A DNA stretch of 64,000 nucleotides from the NCBI RefSeq assembly GCF_031179985.1, contig NZ_JAPSHJ010000014.1, positions 26,065 through 90,064 on the forward strand, given 5' to 3'. The notes beneath the pieces are model-generated. The model was given only the letters and a program-made list of their open reading frames with translations. It had not been told where the DNA came from and did not search any database. The translations under genes and the position numbers were made by a program. This DNA comes from Arthrobacter sp. (GTDB taxonomy: Bacteria; Actinomycetota; Actinomycetes; Actinomycetales; Micrococcaceae). Shown here in pieces: positions 12,153-21,946 of this stretch. Positions within the stretch are counted from its first letter, which is position 1. Every line of letters starts with the position of its first letter.

Positions 12153-13733
12153 ATGACTGAATACAACACCACCGGTACAAGTGCCTCCGAGCTCATCCGC
12201 AACTCCGCCGCGCAGCTGGCTGAGAAGCTTGCGGCCCGCGAGGTTTCCGCCGTCGAGGTCACCCAGGCGCACCTGGACCGCATCGCCGCAGTAGACGGCG
12301 GCGACAGGGGAGTCCACGCCTTCCTGCACGTCAACACCGAAGAAGCGCTGGCCGTTGCCGCCGAGGTGGACAACATCCGCGCCGCCGGCGGAGCCGCAGC
12401 AGAAGAGTTGCACGCGCTCGCCGGCGTGCCCATCGCCGTCAAGGACCTCATCGTCACTGTCGGCCAGCCCACCACGGCGGGCTCCAAAATCCTCGAAGGC
12501 TGGCACAGCCCGTATGACGCCACGGTCGTGAAGAAGCTGCGCGCCGCGAAGATGCCCATCCTGGGCAAAACCAACCTTGACGAGTTCGCGATGGGTTCCT
12601 CCACGGAGCACTCCGCCTTCGGACCCACCCGCAACCCGTGGGACCTGGACCGCATCCCCGGTGGTTCCGGCGGTGGCTCCGCTGCCGCCGTCGCGGCCTT
12701 CGAAGCACCCCTGGCCCTCGGCACGGACACCGGTGGCTCCATCCGCCAGCCCGGCGCCGTGACCGGAACCGTAGGCGTCAAGCCCACGTATGGTGGCGTT
12801 TCCCGCTACGGCGCCATCGCCATGGCTTCTTCCCTCGATCAGATCGGCCCCGTATCACGCACGGTACTGGACTCGGCCTTGCTGCATCAGGTAATCGGCG
12901 GGCACGATCCCTTCGACTCCACCTCACTGCCGGATCCCCTCGCTGACCTTGTTGCCGCTGCGTGCATCGGCAACATCGAGGGCATGAAAATCGGCATTGT
13001 CAAGGAACTTCACGGCGAGGGCTACCAGGCCGGCGTCGAGAACCGTTTCAACGAGTCCCTTGAGCTGCTGAAGCAGGCCGGAGCCGAAATCGTTGAGGTC
13101 TCATGCCCCAACTTCAAGTACGCGCTGGGTGCCTATTACCTGATCATGCCCTCCGAGGCCTCCTCCAACCTGGCCAAGTTCGACGGCGTCCGGTACGGCC
13201 TGCGGGTCCTCCCCGAAGACGCGCCGATGACCATTGAACGCGTGATGGGAGCCACCCGCGCAGCCGGCTTCGGCGACGAAGTCAAGCGGCGCATCATCCT
13301 TGGCACCTACGCCCTGAGCGCCGGCTACTACGACGCCTACTACGGGTCTGCGCAAAAGGTCCGCACCCTGATCCAGCGTGACTTCGAGGCCGCCTTCGCC
13401 AAAGCTGACGTCCTGGTTTCGCCCACGGCACCCACCACCGCATTCAAGCTCGGTGAGAAGCTGGACGATCCCCTGGCCATGTACCTCAACGACGTCGCCA
13501 CCATCCCCGCCAATATGGCGGGTGTACCAGGCCTGTCCCTTCCCGGCGGACTGGCCGACGAGGACGGGCTCCCCGTGGGCATCCAGCTCCTTGCTCCGGC
13601 CCGTGAAGATGCCCGGTTGTACCGCGTTGGTGCAGTCCTTGAATCATTGCTCGAGGCGAAGTGGGGTGGCCCCATCCTGGCCAGTGCGCCGTCGCTGACT
13701 GAGCTTGTCACCACACCCGGAGGTTCACGCTGA
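12153..13733 (+). CDS. gatA: aspartyl/glutamyl-tRNA amidotransferase subunit A
   Basis: GatA is the glutaminase subunit, which releases ammonia from glutamine and channels it to GatB. The 526-residue protein has the amidase signature with the expected catalytic triad: Lys97 (AVKDL), cis-Ser172 ([11 protein letters not shown]) and nucleophile Ser196 ([11 protein letters not shown]). It lies three bases after gatC, and its stop overlaps the gatB start by one base (TGATG), so translation is coupled along gatCAB. Two tRNA-Asn genes occur in this window. Whether the organism charges Asn directly or by transamidation cannot be decided here. Confidence 0.97.
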   Translation: MTEYNTTGTSASELIRNSAAQLAEKLAAREVSAVEVTQAHLDRIAAVDGGDRGVHAFLHVNTEEALAVAAEVDNIRAAGGAAAEELHALAGVPIAVKDLIVTVGQPTTAGSKILEGWHSPYDATVVKKLRAAKMPILGKTNLDEFAMGSSTEHSAFGPTRNPWDLDRIPGGSGGGSAAAVAAFEAPLALGTDTGGSIRQPGAVTGTVGVKPTYGGVSRYGAIAMASSLDQIGPVSRTVLDSALLHQVIGGHDPFDSTSLPDPLADLVAAACIGNIEGMKIGIVKELHGEGYQAGVENRFNESLELLKQAGAEIVEVSCPNFKYALGAYYLIMPSEASSNLAKFDGVRYGLRVLPEDAPMTIERVMGATRAAGFGDEVKRRIILGTYALSAGYYDAYYGSAQKVRTLIQRDFEAAFAKADVLVSPTAPTTAFKLGEKLDDPLAMYLNDVATIPANMAGVPGLSLPGGLADEDGLPVGIQLLAPAREDARLYRVGAVLESLLEAKWGGPILASAPSLTELVTTPGGSR

Positions 13734-15238
13734 TGTCCGACCCGATCCTGACCTTCGACGAGGCCATGGAGAAGTACGATCCCGTCCTGGGGTTCGAGGT
13801 CCACGTGGAGCTCAACACCAAGACCAAGATGTTCTCCTCGGCGCCCAACGTGTTCGGTGACGAGCCCAACACAAACGTCAACGAGGTGGACCTTGGCATG
13901 CCCGGCGTCCTGCCCGTGCTGAACAAAACGGCCGTGGAATCATCCATTAAGATCGGCCTCGCACTCAACTGCAAGATCGCCGAGTACTGCCGCTTTGCCC
14001 GGAAGAACTACTTCTACCCGGACACCCCAAAGAACTTCCAGACTTCGCAGTACGACGAACCCATTGCGTATGACGGCTACCTGGACATTGAGCTCTCCGA
14101 CGGAACGGTGTTCCGCGTCGAAATCGAACGGGCGCACATGGAGGAGGACGCCGGCAAGCTGACCCACATGGGCGGATCCGCCGGCCGCATCCAAGGTGCC
14201 GATTACTCCCTGGTGGACTACAACCGCGCCGGTGTTCCTCTGGTCGAGATCGTCACCAAACCCATCCAGGGTGCCGGCTCGCGGGCTCCGGAACTGGCCA
14301 AGGCCTATGTGGCCGCGGTCCGTGAAATCGTGAAAAACCTCGGCGTTTCGGATGCCAGGATGGAACGCGGCAACGTCCGCTGTGACGCCAACGTTTCGCT
14401 CCGCCCGCACGGCCGCGAACGCTTCGGCATCCGGTCCGAGACCAAGAACGTGAACTCCTTGCGCGCCGTCGAACACGCCGTCCGCTACGAGATCCAGCGG
14501 CACGCCGCGGTTCTGGACTCGGGCGAGCCCGTGGTCCAGGAAACCCGCCATTGGCACGAGGACACCCGCACCACCACGTCCGGGCGGGCCAAGTCCGACG
14601 CCGACGACTACCGCTACTTCCCGGAGCCTGACCTGGTTCCCGTCGTGGCTTCCCGCGAATGGGTCGAGGAACTGCGGGCGACTCTGCCCGAGCCCCCGGC
14701 CGAGCGGCGCAAGAGGCTGCAGGCCGACTGGGGCTATTCGGATCTGGAATTCCGCGATGTCGTCAACGCCGGTGTGATGGACGAGATCGAAGAAACCATT
14801 GCCGCTGGCGCCACTGCATCGGTGGCCCGTAAGTGGTGGATGGGCGAGATCGTCGGGCGCGCCAAGAACGCCGACGTCGATCCCGGCCAGCTGGGTGTTG
14901 CGCCTGCCACCATCGTTGAGCTGAACAAGTTGGTTGAAGACGGCAAGATCAACAACAAGATGGCCACGGAAGTACTCGACGGCGTGCTCGCCGGCGAGGG
15001 CACTCCGGCGGAGATCGTGGAGAAGCGCGGCCTCGCCGTGGTGTCCGACGACGGCCCGCTCCTGGAAGCCATCGACGCGGCCCTCGCCGCGCAGCCCGAC
15101 GTCGCAAACAAGATCCGCGGCGGCAAGGTGCAGGCCATCGGAGCAATTGTTGGCGGAGTCATGAAGGCAACGCGCGGACAAGCCGATGCGGGCCGGGTGC
15201 GCGAGCTGATCCTGGAAAAGCTTGGCGTCGAAGCCTGA
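13733..15238 (+). CDS. gatB: aspartyl/glutamyl-tRNA amidotransferase subunit B
   Basis: GatB (501 residues) binds the mischarged tRNA, phosphorylates the acyl group with ATP and performs the amidation. The catalytic cradle begins at [20 protein letters not shown] and includes the zinc/Mg region, the [13 protein letters not shown] motif and ETKNVNS. The C-terminal YqeY-like tail domain (about 350-500) binds the tRNA elbow and has the usual [20 protein letters not shown] and KGG-type end ([21 protein letters not shown]). It is the third gene of gatCAB. The first copy of a palindromic element starts 25 bases after its stop. Confidence 0.97.
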   Translation: MSDPILTFDEAMEKYDPVLGFEVHVELNTKTKMFSSAPNVFGDEPNTNVNEVDLGMPGVLPVLNKTAVESSIKIGLALNCKIAEYCRFARKNYFYPDTPKNFQTSQYDEPIAYDGYLDIELSDGTVFRVEIERAHMEEDAGKLTHMGGSAGRIQGADYSLVDYNRAGVPLVEIVTKPIQGAGSRAPELAKAYVAAVREIVKNLGVSDARMERGNVRCDANVSLRPHGRERFGIRSETKNVNSLRAVEHAVRYEIQRHAAVLDSGEPVVQETRHWHEDTRTTTSGRAKSDADDYRYFPEPDLVPVVASREWVEELRATLPEPPAERRKRLQADWGYSDLEFRDVVNAGVMDEIEETIAAGATASVARKWWMGEIVGRAKNADVDPGQLGVAPATIVELNKLVEDGKINNKMATEVLDGVLAGEGTPAEIVEKRGLAVVSDDGPLLEAIDAALAAQPDVANKIRGGKVQAIGAIVGGVMKATRGQADAGRVRELILEKLGVEA

Positions 15239-15262
15239 GTCGAGGCCTGAGGTTTTTTCCTT

Positions 15263-15334
15263 CCCAACCGGGTTGCAGTGAACGTTGTTTTGAGCAGTCA
15301 AAACAGCAACAACTGCGACCCGGTCGGGTTTGGG
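15263..15334. repeat. REP/MITE-like imperfect palindrome, copy 1
   Basis: About 72 bp forming a long imperfect inverted repeat. The left arm reads CCCAACCGGGTTGCAGTGAA and continues to GTTTTGA; the right arm on the other strand reads CCCAAACCCGACCGGGTCGC and continues to GTTTTGA. It shares arm sequence and layout with the element at 32771-32837. Confidence 0.65.
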
Positions 15335-15461
15335 ACCGGGGAAGTCTGCAGCAGAATTGCCGGATCTGAACTTGTGTCAATCTTGTGCATTCGCCGCTGC
15401 TTCCGGTCGTAAACTGCTCACAGGGCGCCGGTGTCCACTCGGCGCGGTGGGAGGAAGTGCC

Positions 15462-16100
15462 ATGGTTACTCAGGAGCCCAGGAACATACGTAAAGCTGCC
15501 CTCGTGGGCACCATTGCAGTCGCGCTGACCGGAACGGGAGCAGCTGTCGCATGGTCGGCCGGTGATCCGCCCAACAACGGCCAGTCCCAGTCAGCCACCC
15601 CGCCGGGCCATTCTGAGGACAAGGGACAGAAGAACAGGCCGGACAAGGCCCAGCGAGGTCAGGCCCTGCATAGCGAGACCGTGGTCAAGAACAGCGATGG
15701 TTCCTTCCAGACCGAGGTCTCCCAGCGTGGAACGGTGGAATCAGTCAGCGAGAACTCCGTCACGGTCAAGAGCGAGGACGGGTTCAGCCAGACCTACGCC
15801 ATCAACGCTGAAACACGGATCACCAAGCTTCCGCCACTGGCAGAGGATGGCTCCGCACCCACTGATGAGTCGGGGAAGCGGCTCAAGCCCACCGATGTCA
15901 GCGCAGCGGACCTGAAGGCCGGCGACACCGTCCGCGCCCAGGGGATCAGGGACGGCGACTCGGTTACAGCCGAAAAGATTGTTGCCGGGGTAGCTCCGGA
16001 CGGACGCGGGAACGGTATGGGCTTCGGCAGGGATCACCGGCCAGGCAAGGATCACGCCAAAGGCAATGGCAAGTCCCTGGGCAAAGATCAGGCACCCTAG
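15462..16100 (+). CDS. exported/membrane-anchored DUF5666-like protein
   Basis: A 212-residue protein of unknown function. The N-terminus has a basic stretch and one hydrophobic segment (about residues 13-32, KAALVGTIAVALTGTGAAVA), a signal peptide or anchor. A Gln/Ser/Lys-rich linker follows, then a domain with RGTVESVSENSVTVKSEDGFSQTY and LKAGDTVRAQGIRDGDSVTA, resembling the small beta-barrel repeats of DUF5666 proteins. The tail is Gly/His/Lys-rich (GKDHAKGNGKSLGKD). GGGAGGAAG precedes the ATG at 15462, which is preferred over an in-frame start at 15330 that would place the signal region internally. No neighbour suggests a role. The DUF5666 assignment is by eye. Confidence 0.7.
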   Translation: MVTQEPRNIRKAALVGTIAVALTGTGAAVAWSAGDPPNNGQSQSATPPGHSEDKGQKNRPDKAQRGQALHSETVVKNSDGSFQTEVSQRGTVESVSENSVTVKSEDGFSQTYAINAETRITKLPPLAEDGSAPTDESGKRLKPTDVSAADLKAGDTVRAQGIRDGDSVTAEKIVAGVAPDGRGNGMGFGRDHRPGKDHAKGNGKSLGKDQAP

Positions 16101-16138
16101 GCGGAACGCCTGAGCCACCAGAGCCGCTCGGGACGCGC

Positions 16139-16182
16139 AAACGGTCGGAGGACACCCAAATTTAGGTGTCCTCTGACCGTTT
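16139..16182. terminator. bidirectional terminator-like hairpin
   Basis: A nearly perfect 44-bp palindrome: AAACGGTCGGAGGACACC pairs with GGTGTCCTCTGACCGTTT around CAAATTTA, with A/T-rich ends. It lies between two convergent genes (stops at 16100 and 16209), the expected place for a shared terminator. Confidence 0.7.
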
Positions 16183-16208
16183 CGGCGTCCTGATGCCCTT
16201 TGCGTGTC

Positions 16209-17132
16209 CTAAACCGGAGACCCGTCCGCGTCAATGAGTCCGTCCATGATCTTCTGGAGTGCTTCGCAGACCATCATGACCGACGTCCGTTTCAGGTTTT
16301 CGGGGCGTGCCAGGATGTCGATCCTCCTCCGGGTGCTGATGCCCTCCAACGGGCGCAGCACGATACCCGGGTTCAGTGCCGGCCTGGCTGTGTAGCGCGG
16401 CAGCAGGCCGATGACACTGCCTGCGGCCACGAGGGCTGCGACGGTGGAGTAGTCGTTGATGCGGTGCACGATGTTGAGTTCCCGGCTTGATGAGGCAGCG
16501 ACGGCGGTCAGGACGTCCGCCGGGGAGTAGCCCGCGCGGCTGGTCACCCAGCGTTCGCGAGCGACATCGGCGGTTGTGAGTGAGCGCAACTGGGCCAGCG
16601 GGTGGTTGGCTGGCAGGGCGACGTCGAGCGGTTCCCGCGCTAGCGGAATCACGGCCACCCTCTCCTCAGGCCATGGCGGGCTGTGGTCCATGCGGTGCGC
16701 CAGCACCAGGTCATAGCGCGCGGTCAGCGCCGGAAAGTCCTGCTGGGCCACGTCTTCGTCGGAGAGTAGCACCTTCGGAGTATCAGGAGCGTCCAGGACC
16801 CGGGCAAGCGGGGCGAACAGCACCTGGCCGGCACTGTGGAAACCGCTCACCGTCACCGGGGAGACGGGAGATACGTGGTAGGCGCCTATCGCCCGCCGGG
16901 CTTCGGCCATTGCGCTGACGACGGCGGCTCCCGCATCGGCCAGAACCTGCCCGGCGTCGGTGAGGACAAGGTTCCGTCCTTCCTTCCGTGTCAGCGGCAC
17001 ATCCAGGCTTTTCTGCAAAGCCGCCAATTGTTGGGACACGGCGGAAGGTGTTACCAGGAGCGTTTCTGCCACGGCTTTGACGCTGCCAAGGGCACCGAGT
17101 TCCCGCAGCATCTCCAGCTGGTGAATTTCCAT
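16209..17132 (-). CDS. LysR family transcriptional regulator
   Basis: A 307-residue LysR-type regulator. The N-terminal winged helix is EIHQLEMLRELGALGSVKAVAETLLVTPSAVSQQLAALQKSL, and an effector-binding domain of about 210 residues follows. The ATG at 17132 is chosen over an in-frame start at 17156: homology begins there and a TACAAT -10 lies seven bases upstream, predicting a leaderless mRNA. The gene is divergent from tdh-kbl. A GCAT-N6-ATGC dyad at 17135-17148 overlaps its own -10, fitting the autoregulation typical of LysR proteins. Control of the threonine/glycine operon by this protein is inferred from position. Confidence 0.88.
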   Translation of the reverse strand: MEIHQLEMLRELGALGSVKAVAETLLVTPSAVSQQLAALQKSLDVPLTRKEGRNLVLTDAGQVLADAGAAVVSAMAEARRAIGAYHVSPVSPVTVSGFHSAGQVLFAPLARVLDAPDTPKVLLSDEDVAQQDFPALTARYDLVLAHRMDHSPPWPEERVAVIPLAREPLDVALPANHPLAQLRSLTTADVARERWVTSRAGYSPADVLTAVAASSSRELNIVHRINDYSTVAALVAAGSVIGLLPRYTARPALNPGIVLRPLEGISTRRRIDILARPENLKRTSVMMVCEALQKIMDGLIDADGSPV

Positions 17133-17134
17133 AA

Positions 17135-17148
17135 GCATGATTGTATGC
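17135..17148. promoter_or_regulatory. LysR-type dyad overlapping the regulator's -10
   Basis: GCAT-GATTGT-ATGC is a perfect 4-bp dyad, and the minus-strand TACAAT -10 (17140-17145) is inside it. Binding here would block the LysR gene and could act on the divergent tdh promoter. Confidence 0.45.
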
Positions 17149-17265
17149 CTAAGCAAAATCTAAATCGTCGATTGAGGAATTGCCGGTTGTGCTAATGCGT
17201 TATTGAGGCTCTAATGAAGGAAGTTCAGCCTCGGAGACGCAGGCCAGCAAGAGTGGAGGAAGCCA

Positions 17266-18312
17266 ATGAAGGCTCTGTATAAGTCCGGTGCCCATTCCGG
17301 GTTTGAACTGGCAGACAGGCCAGAGCCCGAAGCCGGCCCCGGCGATGTCAAGATCAGGGTAATGACCACGGGAATCTGTGGCACCGACCTCCACATCCAG
17401 TCCTGGGATGCCTGGGCGCAAAGCATCATTGAGGCCCCGCTCATCCCGGGTCACGAGTTCTACGGCGAAGTGGTGGAAACAGGGGACGGCGTCCGGGACG
17501 TCAAGGTCGGCGACAGGGTTTCCGGCGAGGGCCACGTGGTATGCGGGATCTGCCGTAACTGCCGAGCAGGACGGAAGCAGATGTGCATCCATACCGTCAG
17601 CGTCGGTGTCCAGCGCGACGGCGCCTTCGCTGAGTACGTGGTTATCCCGGAAACGAACGTCTGGGTCCATCACGATCCCTCGGTGACCCCGGAGTTGGGC
17701 GCGATCTTCGATCCCTTCGGCAATGCCGTCCACACCGCCCTCAGCTTCCCGCTCGTCGGTGAAGATGTCCTTATCACCGGGGCCGGTCCCATTGGTTTGA
17801 TGGCCATCGCCGTCGCCCGGCATGCGGGAGCCAGGAACATCGCCATTACTGACGTCTCGGCTCCACGGCTGGAACTGGCCCGCAAACTGGGCGTCGACCT
17901 GGCCATTGACGTCTCCAAGATGAGGATCAAGGACGCGCAGCAGGCGCTTGGCATGCGTGAGGGTTTTGACATCGGCATGGAAATGTCCGGCCATCCCACC
18001 GCGCTGCCGGAGATGATAGACAACATGAACCATGGCGGCCGCATCGCCATGCTTGGCCTTCCCAACCAGTCAATTGATATCGATTGGGGCAAGGTGGTTA
18101 CCCATATGCTGACCCTCAAAGGCATCTACGGCCGTGAGATGTTCGAGACCTGGTACGCCATGAGCGCCATGCTGTCCTCAAACCCTGCATTGCATGCCGG
18201 CATATCGGCCGTCGTTACCGACACCCTCCCGGCCGCCGACTGGGAAAAAGGCTTTGAAATCGCCCGTGCCGGCATCGGCGGCAAAGTCGTCCTCAACTGG
18301 ACCGAAATCTAA
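17266..18312 (+). CDS. tdh: L-threonine 3-dehydrogenase
   Basis: Tdh oxidises L-threonine to 2-amino-3-ketobutyrate with NAD+. The 348-residue zinc-dependent medium-chain dehydrogenase has Cys38 in TGICGTDLH, His63 in PGHEF, the structural-zinc loop [15 protein letters not shown] (about 93-107) and the Rossmann motif GAGPIG near residue 172. Overall sequence, including [17 protein letters not shown] and GREMFETWY, matches Tdh rather than a general alcohol dehydrogenase. GGAGGAAG gives a good ribosome site. kbl starts eight bases after the stop, so the two enzymes that together make glycine and acetyl-CoA from threonine are one operon. Confidence 0.97.
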   Translation: MKALYKSGAHSGFELADRPEPEAGPGDVKIRVMTTGICGTDLHIQSWDAWAQSIIEAPLIPGHEFYGEVVETGDGVRDVKVGDRVSGEGHVVCGICRNCRAGRKQMCIHTVSVGVQRDGAFAEYVVIPETNVWVHHDPSVTPELGAIFDPFGNAVHTALSFPLVGEDVLITGAGPIGLMAIAVARHAGARNIAITDVSAPRLELARKLGVDLAIDVSKMRIKDAQQALGMREGFDIGMEMSGHPTALPEMIDNMNHGGRIAMLGLPNQSIDIDWGKVVTHMLTLKGIYGREMFETWYAMSAMLSSNPALHAGISAVVTDTLPAADWEKGFEIARAGIGGKVVLNWTEI

Positions 18313-18320
18313 GGAGCACC

Positions 18321-19529
18321 ATGTATTCAGGCATCAAGGATCAGCTGCAGGGCGAGCTCGACGAAATCCGCACCGCAGGGCTTTTCAAGACTGAACGGCA
18401 CATCGATTCCCCGCAGGGCAACCACATCCTGGCAGGGCAAATCGGTGAAGCAGGAGCAGACGTCCTTAACTTCTGCGCCAACAACTATCTCGGCCTCGCC
18501 GACCATCCGGAGATCATCGCAGCGGCGAAGTCCGCCCTGGACGAGCGGGGCTTCGGCATGGCCAGCGTCCGTTTCATCTGCGGCACGCAGGATGTTCACC
18601 TGGCCCTGGAGGAGCGGGTTTCGAGGTTCCTGGGCACCGAGGCCACCATCCTGTTCTCCAGTTGCTTCGATGCCAACGGCGGCGTTTTCGAGTCACTGTT
18701 CAGCGCCGAGGACGCCATCATTTCCGATGCCCTGAACCACGCGTCCATCATCGACGGTATCCGCCTGTGCAAGGCCCAGCGGTTCCGCTATGCCAACCGG
18801 GACATGGCAGACCTCGAGGCGAAACTGATTGAGGCAACGCAGGGGGAGAAGCCGGCACGAAGGACCATCATCGTCACGGACGGTGTGTTCTCGATGGACG
18901 GTTACCTTGCCCCGCTGGAGGCCATCTGCGATCTTGCCGAGCAGCATGACGCCCTGGTCATGGTGGACGACTCCCATGCTGTGGGCTTTATGGGAGGCAC
19001 AGGGGCCGGCACCCCTGAGCATGCCGGAGTTTCCTCCCGCGTGGACATCTACACGGGAACGTTCGGCAAAGCCCTGGGAGGCGCATCCGGCGGCTACGTC
19101 TCAGGACGCAGCGAAATTGTGGCGATGCTTCGCCAAAAGGCGCGCCCCTACCTCTTTTCCAATTCGCTGGCGCCTTCCATCGTCGCAGCGACCCTCAAGG
19201 CCCTCGACCTGGTGGAAAATTCCGCGGAGCTGCGGAGCAAGCTCTTCGCCAATGCCGAATTGTTCCGCAACAGAATGACCGAAGAAGGTTTTGAACTTCT
19301 TGAGGGCGAACACGCGATCGTTCCGGTGATGTTCGGTGACGCAGTGGCAGCTGCCAAGGTGGCAGACCGGATGCTGCAGCACGGAGTCTTCGTGACGGCG
19401 TTCAGCTACCCGGTGGTACCCAAGGGCGCAGCGCGGATCCGGGTACAGCTTTCGGCAGCGCACAGCACTGACGACGTCGAAGCTTGCGTGAGGGCATTCG
19501 TGGAAAGCCGTGAGGCCCTCGCAGCCTGA
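18321..19529 (+). CDS. kbl: glycine C-acetyltransferase (2-amino-3-ketobutyrate CoA ligase)
   Basis: Kbl cleaves 2-amino-3-ketobutyrate with CoA to glycine and acetyl-CoA. The 402-residue PLP enzyme belongs to the alpha-oxoamine synthase family. It shows [14 protein letters not shown] near the start, the [20 protein letters not shown] segment that binds the cofactor, and the PLP lysine Lys250 in [14 protein letters not shown]. It follows tdh by eight bases with AAGGAG before the ATG. The GTGAPEH-type motif separates Kbl from biotin synthase BioF, and the tdh neighbour makes the assignment firm. Confidence 0.97.
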   Translation: MYSGIKDQLQGELDEIRTAGLFKTERHIDSPQGNHILAGQIGEAGADVLNFCANNYLGLADHPEIIAAAKSALDERGFGMASVRFICGTQDVHLALEERVSRFLGTEATILFSSCFDANGGVFESLFSAEDAIISDALNHASIIDGIRLCKAQRFRYANRDMADLEAKLIEATQGEKPARRTIIVTDGVFSMDGYLAPLEAICDLAEQHDALVMVDDSHAVGFMGGTGAGTPEHAGVSSRVDIYTGTFGKALGGASGGYVSGRSEIVAMLRQKARPYLFSNSLAPSIVAATLKALDLVENSAELRSKLFANAELFRNRMTEEGFELLEGEHAIVPVMFGDAVAAAKVADRMLQHGVFVTAFSYPVVPKGAARIRVQLSAAHSTDDVEACVRAFVESREALAA

Positions 19530-19576
19530 GCTGATATTGCACTGCGCCAACCGCCACTGTCTGCAAGGATGGAGCA

Positions 19577-20701
19577 ATGTCAGAAAATTATGATGTGGTG
19601 ATTGTGGGCGGCGGCATCGCCGGGCTGTCACTGGCCTCGGCCCTTGCCGGAAAATGTGCGGTGGCCCTGGTGGAAGCCGAGCAGACCCTTGCCTATCACA
19701 CCTCATCGCGCTCGGCCCGGCAGCTGATTCCGAGCTACGGCCCGCCTGTCGTGCAGGAGCTGACTGCCCGTACCCTTGAGCTGATCGCGGCAGAGGATGA
19801 GGCCAGGCCCGTCAAAGTCCTTACACCACGCAGCTTCATGCTGATCGGGGATGAGGATACCGTCCGGGCGGAGGCCAGCGGGTCCATGCGCCGGATCAGC
19901 CATACGGAGGCGTTGGCGCTTTGCCCTGTCCTTGAACCGGATTCGTTCACTGCGGCAGGCCTGGATACAGAGTCCTTCGGCTGCAATGCTCCGGTGCTTT
20001 TGGAGCATCACCGGCAGGTGGCGGAGAGTGCGGGCGTCGACATCATCACGGGAGCAGGGGTTCACTCGGCCCAGCATCTGGGCTCCGGCTGGCAGATCGG
20101 CGCCGGTCAGGAGGCGCTGCAGGCCGGTGTGCTGGTCAACGCCGCAGGCGCCTGGGCCGATGAGCTCGCTGTCATCAGCGGGGTGGAAAAGCTTGGCCTG
20201 CAACCGTACCGGCGGACCGCGGCGATTGTCGCCGTCGAACATTCACTTCCGGAGAACTGCCCCATGGTGGCGGCAGCCGACGAATCCTTCTACTTCCGCC
20301 GCGAGGGGGCCGACGTCCTGGTTTCCCCTTCGGAAGCGGTGCCCAGCGGTCCCGAAGACGCGAAGCCGCACCCCGGAGACGTGGAGGCGCTGATCGCGCG
20401 GCTGAACTCAGTGACCACTTTGGGGATCAACGGAGTCAGGACCGCCTGGACAGGCTTGCGGACGCAAGCGGCCGACGGCCTTCCCATCGTGGGGTTCGAC
20501 GCCGAGGCCCCCGGATTCTTCTGGCTCGCCGGACAGGGCGGTTACGGCTTCCAGACCTCCTCGGCGATAGCTGAACTGGCGGCAGAGGAGATCCTTGCCG
20601 GACATCAGACTGCCGGACAACAGACTTCCGAGGAAGGGAAGCGTCCGGCATCCCGTACAGCTGAAGCCCTGGCCGCCACCCGCTGGTCCATCCGGCGCTG
20701 A
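19577..20701 (+). CDS. FAD-dependent amino acid oxidase/dehydrogenase (DAO family)
   Basis: A 374-residue flavoprotein of the D-amino acid oxidase/glycine oxidase/sarcosine oxidase family. It begins YDVVIVGGGIAGLSLASALAG, the FAD dinucleotide-binding fold, and ends with LPIVGFDAEAPGFFWLAGQGGYGFQTS, the second FAD contact. The early SSRSARQLIPSYGPPVVQELT segment is typical of DauA-type D-arginine dehydrogenases. A good ribosome site (GGATGGAG) precedes the ATG. It lies 47 bases after kbl in the same orientation, so oxidation of glycine, sarcosine or a D-amino acid linked to threonine/glycine breakdown is a reasonable inference. The substrate cannot be read from sequence. Confidence 0.82.
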   Translation: MSENYDVVIVGGGIAGLSLASALAGKCAVALVEAEQTLAYHTSSRSARQLIPSYGPPVVQELTARTLELIAAEDEARPVKVLTPRSFMLIGDEDTVRAEASGSMRRISHTEALALCPVLEPDSFTAAGLDTESFGCNAPVLLEHHRQVAESAGVDIITGAGVHSAQHLGSGWQIGAGQEALQAGVLVNAAGAWADELAVISGVEKLGLQPYRRTAAIVAVEHSLPENCPMVAAADESFYFRREGADVLVSPSEAVPSGPEDAKPHPGDVEALIARLNSVTTLGINGVRTAWTGLRTQAADGLPIVGFDAEAPGFFWLAGQGGYGFQTSSAIAELAAEEILAGHQTAGQQTSEEGKRPASRTAEALAATRWSIRR

Positions 20702-20712
20702 AGAATTGATCC

Positions 20713-21915
20713 ATGAGCACCCTCCTTACGAATATCGCCGAACTGATGACCCAGGACATGGAGCACCGCGTCCTCAAGAATGCCGCTGTGGTAATCGAAG
20801 GGGAACGTATTTCGTGGATCGGCGCAGCCGCAGAGGCCCCGGCGGCTGACGATGTGGTGGACGCCGGCGGCCGTGCCGTGCTGCCGGGCTGGGTGGACTC
20901 CCACACCCACCTGATTTTTGCCGGGGACAGGACTGCAGAATTTGAGGCCCGCATGGCTGGCGAAAGCTACAGCGCGGGGGGCATAGCGGTGACCACCGGC
21001 GCTACCCGGAACACCAGTGACTACGACCTGACGAGGCTTGCTCTTGGCCGGGTGACAGAGGCGGTCTCGCAGGGGACCACGTACCTGGAAACCAAAACGG
21101 GCTACGGACTGGATGTGGACAACGAGGCGCGCAGTGCCCGCATCGCCGCCACCGCCGTCGACGAGGTGACCTATCTCGGAGCTCACCTGGTGCCGGACGG
21201 GATGGATGCCGAAGAGTACACGGACCTCGTTTGCGGCCCCATGCTGACGGCAGTCCGGCCCTACGTCCGCTGGGCAGACGTCTTCTGTGAACGCGGCGCC
21301 TTCAGCGAAGAGCAGTCAAGGCGGGTGCTGAAGGCCTGCAAGGATGCAGGACTGGGCCTGCGCGTCCACGGCAACCAGCTTGGCGAAGGCCCTGGGGTCC
21401 AGCTGGCGGTGGAGTTTGGCGCAGCGAGTGTTGACCACGTCAACTACCTGTCACAGGCAGACGTGGACGCGCTCGCCGGCAGCTGGTCCGGGGACACTGG
21501 AAACGGACACCGGGGAACGGTGGCCACTTGCCTTCCCGCCTGCGACCTGTCCACGAGGCAGCCCCTTGCGCCCGGCCGGGAGCTCCTGGACGCCGGAGTC
21601 CCGATTGCCCTGGCCTCCAACTGCAACCCGGGAACGTCCTACACAAGTTCCATGGCCTACTGCGTGACCACTGCAGTCCTGCAGATGCGCCTCAGCGTCC
21701 ACGAAGCTGTCCGGGCGGCGAGCTACGGCGGCGCCCTGGCGCTGGGACGGGAGTCGGGGAACGATGTCGACGGCGAACGGGCGGTGGGTTCCATCGCCGT
21801 CGGTCACCGGGCAGACCTTCACATGCTCAATGCGCCCTCGGCGACTCACCTGGCCTACCGCCCGGGAATCCCGCTGACGCATGCCGTCTGGCGTGCCGGC
21901 GCACGGGCTAAGTAA
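20713..21915 (+). CDS. hutI: imidazolonepropionase-like amidohydrolase
   Basis: HutI hydrolyses imidazolone-5-propionate to N-formimidoyl-L-glutamate, step three of histidine breakdown. The 400-residue protein has the amidohydrolase metal motif HTHLIFAGDR, the HutI-type ETKTGYGLD, the HGNQLGEG and VDHVNYL histidines, and the C-terminal NPGTSYTSSM loop. The residue before CNPGTS that is Asp in characterised HutI (Asp324 in Bacillus) is Asn303 here, so activity or substrate may differ. It starts 11 bases after the oxidase stop. No hutU, hutH or hutG is in the window, so this hutI is separated from its pathway and sits in a threonine/glycine operon instead. Confidence 0.82.
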   Translation: MSTLLTNIAELMTQDMEHRVLKNAAVVIEGERISWIGAAAEAPAADDVVDAGGRAVLPGWVDSHTHLIFAGDRTAEFEARMAGESYSAGGIAVTTGATRNTSDYDLTRLALGRVTEAVSQGTTYLETKTGYGLDVDNEARSARIAATAVDEVTYLGAHLVPDGMDAEEYTDLVCGPMLTAVRPYVRWADVFCERGAFSEEQSRRVLKACKDAGLGLRVHGNQLGEGPGVQLAVEFGAASVDHVNYLSQADVDALAGSWSGDTGNGHRGTVATCLPACDLSTRQPLAPGRELLDAGVPIALASNCNPGTSYTSSMAYCVTTAVLQMRLSVHEAVRAASYGGALALGRESGNDVDGERAVGSIAVGHRADLHMLNAPSATHLAYRPGIPLTHAVWRAGARAK

Positions 21916-21946
21916 AGCCAGACCAGGGGCCAGGCTTGCAGGCGGG

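Noticed and set aside
13940..15301. 453-codon open frame on the minus strand
   Set aside because: It is antisense to gatB, which is certain. Long opposite frames are usual in high-GC genes, and the translation resembles no family.
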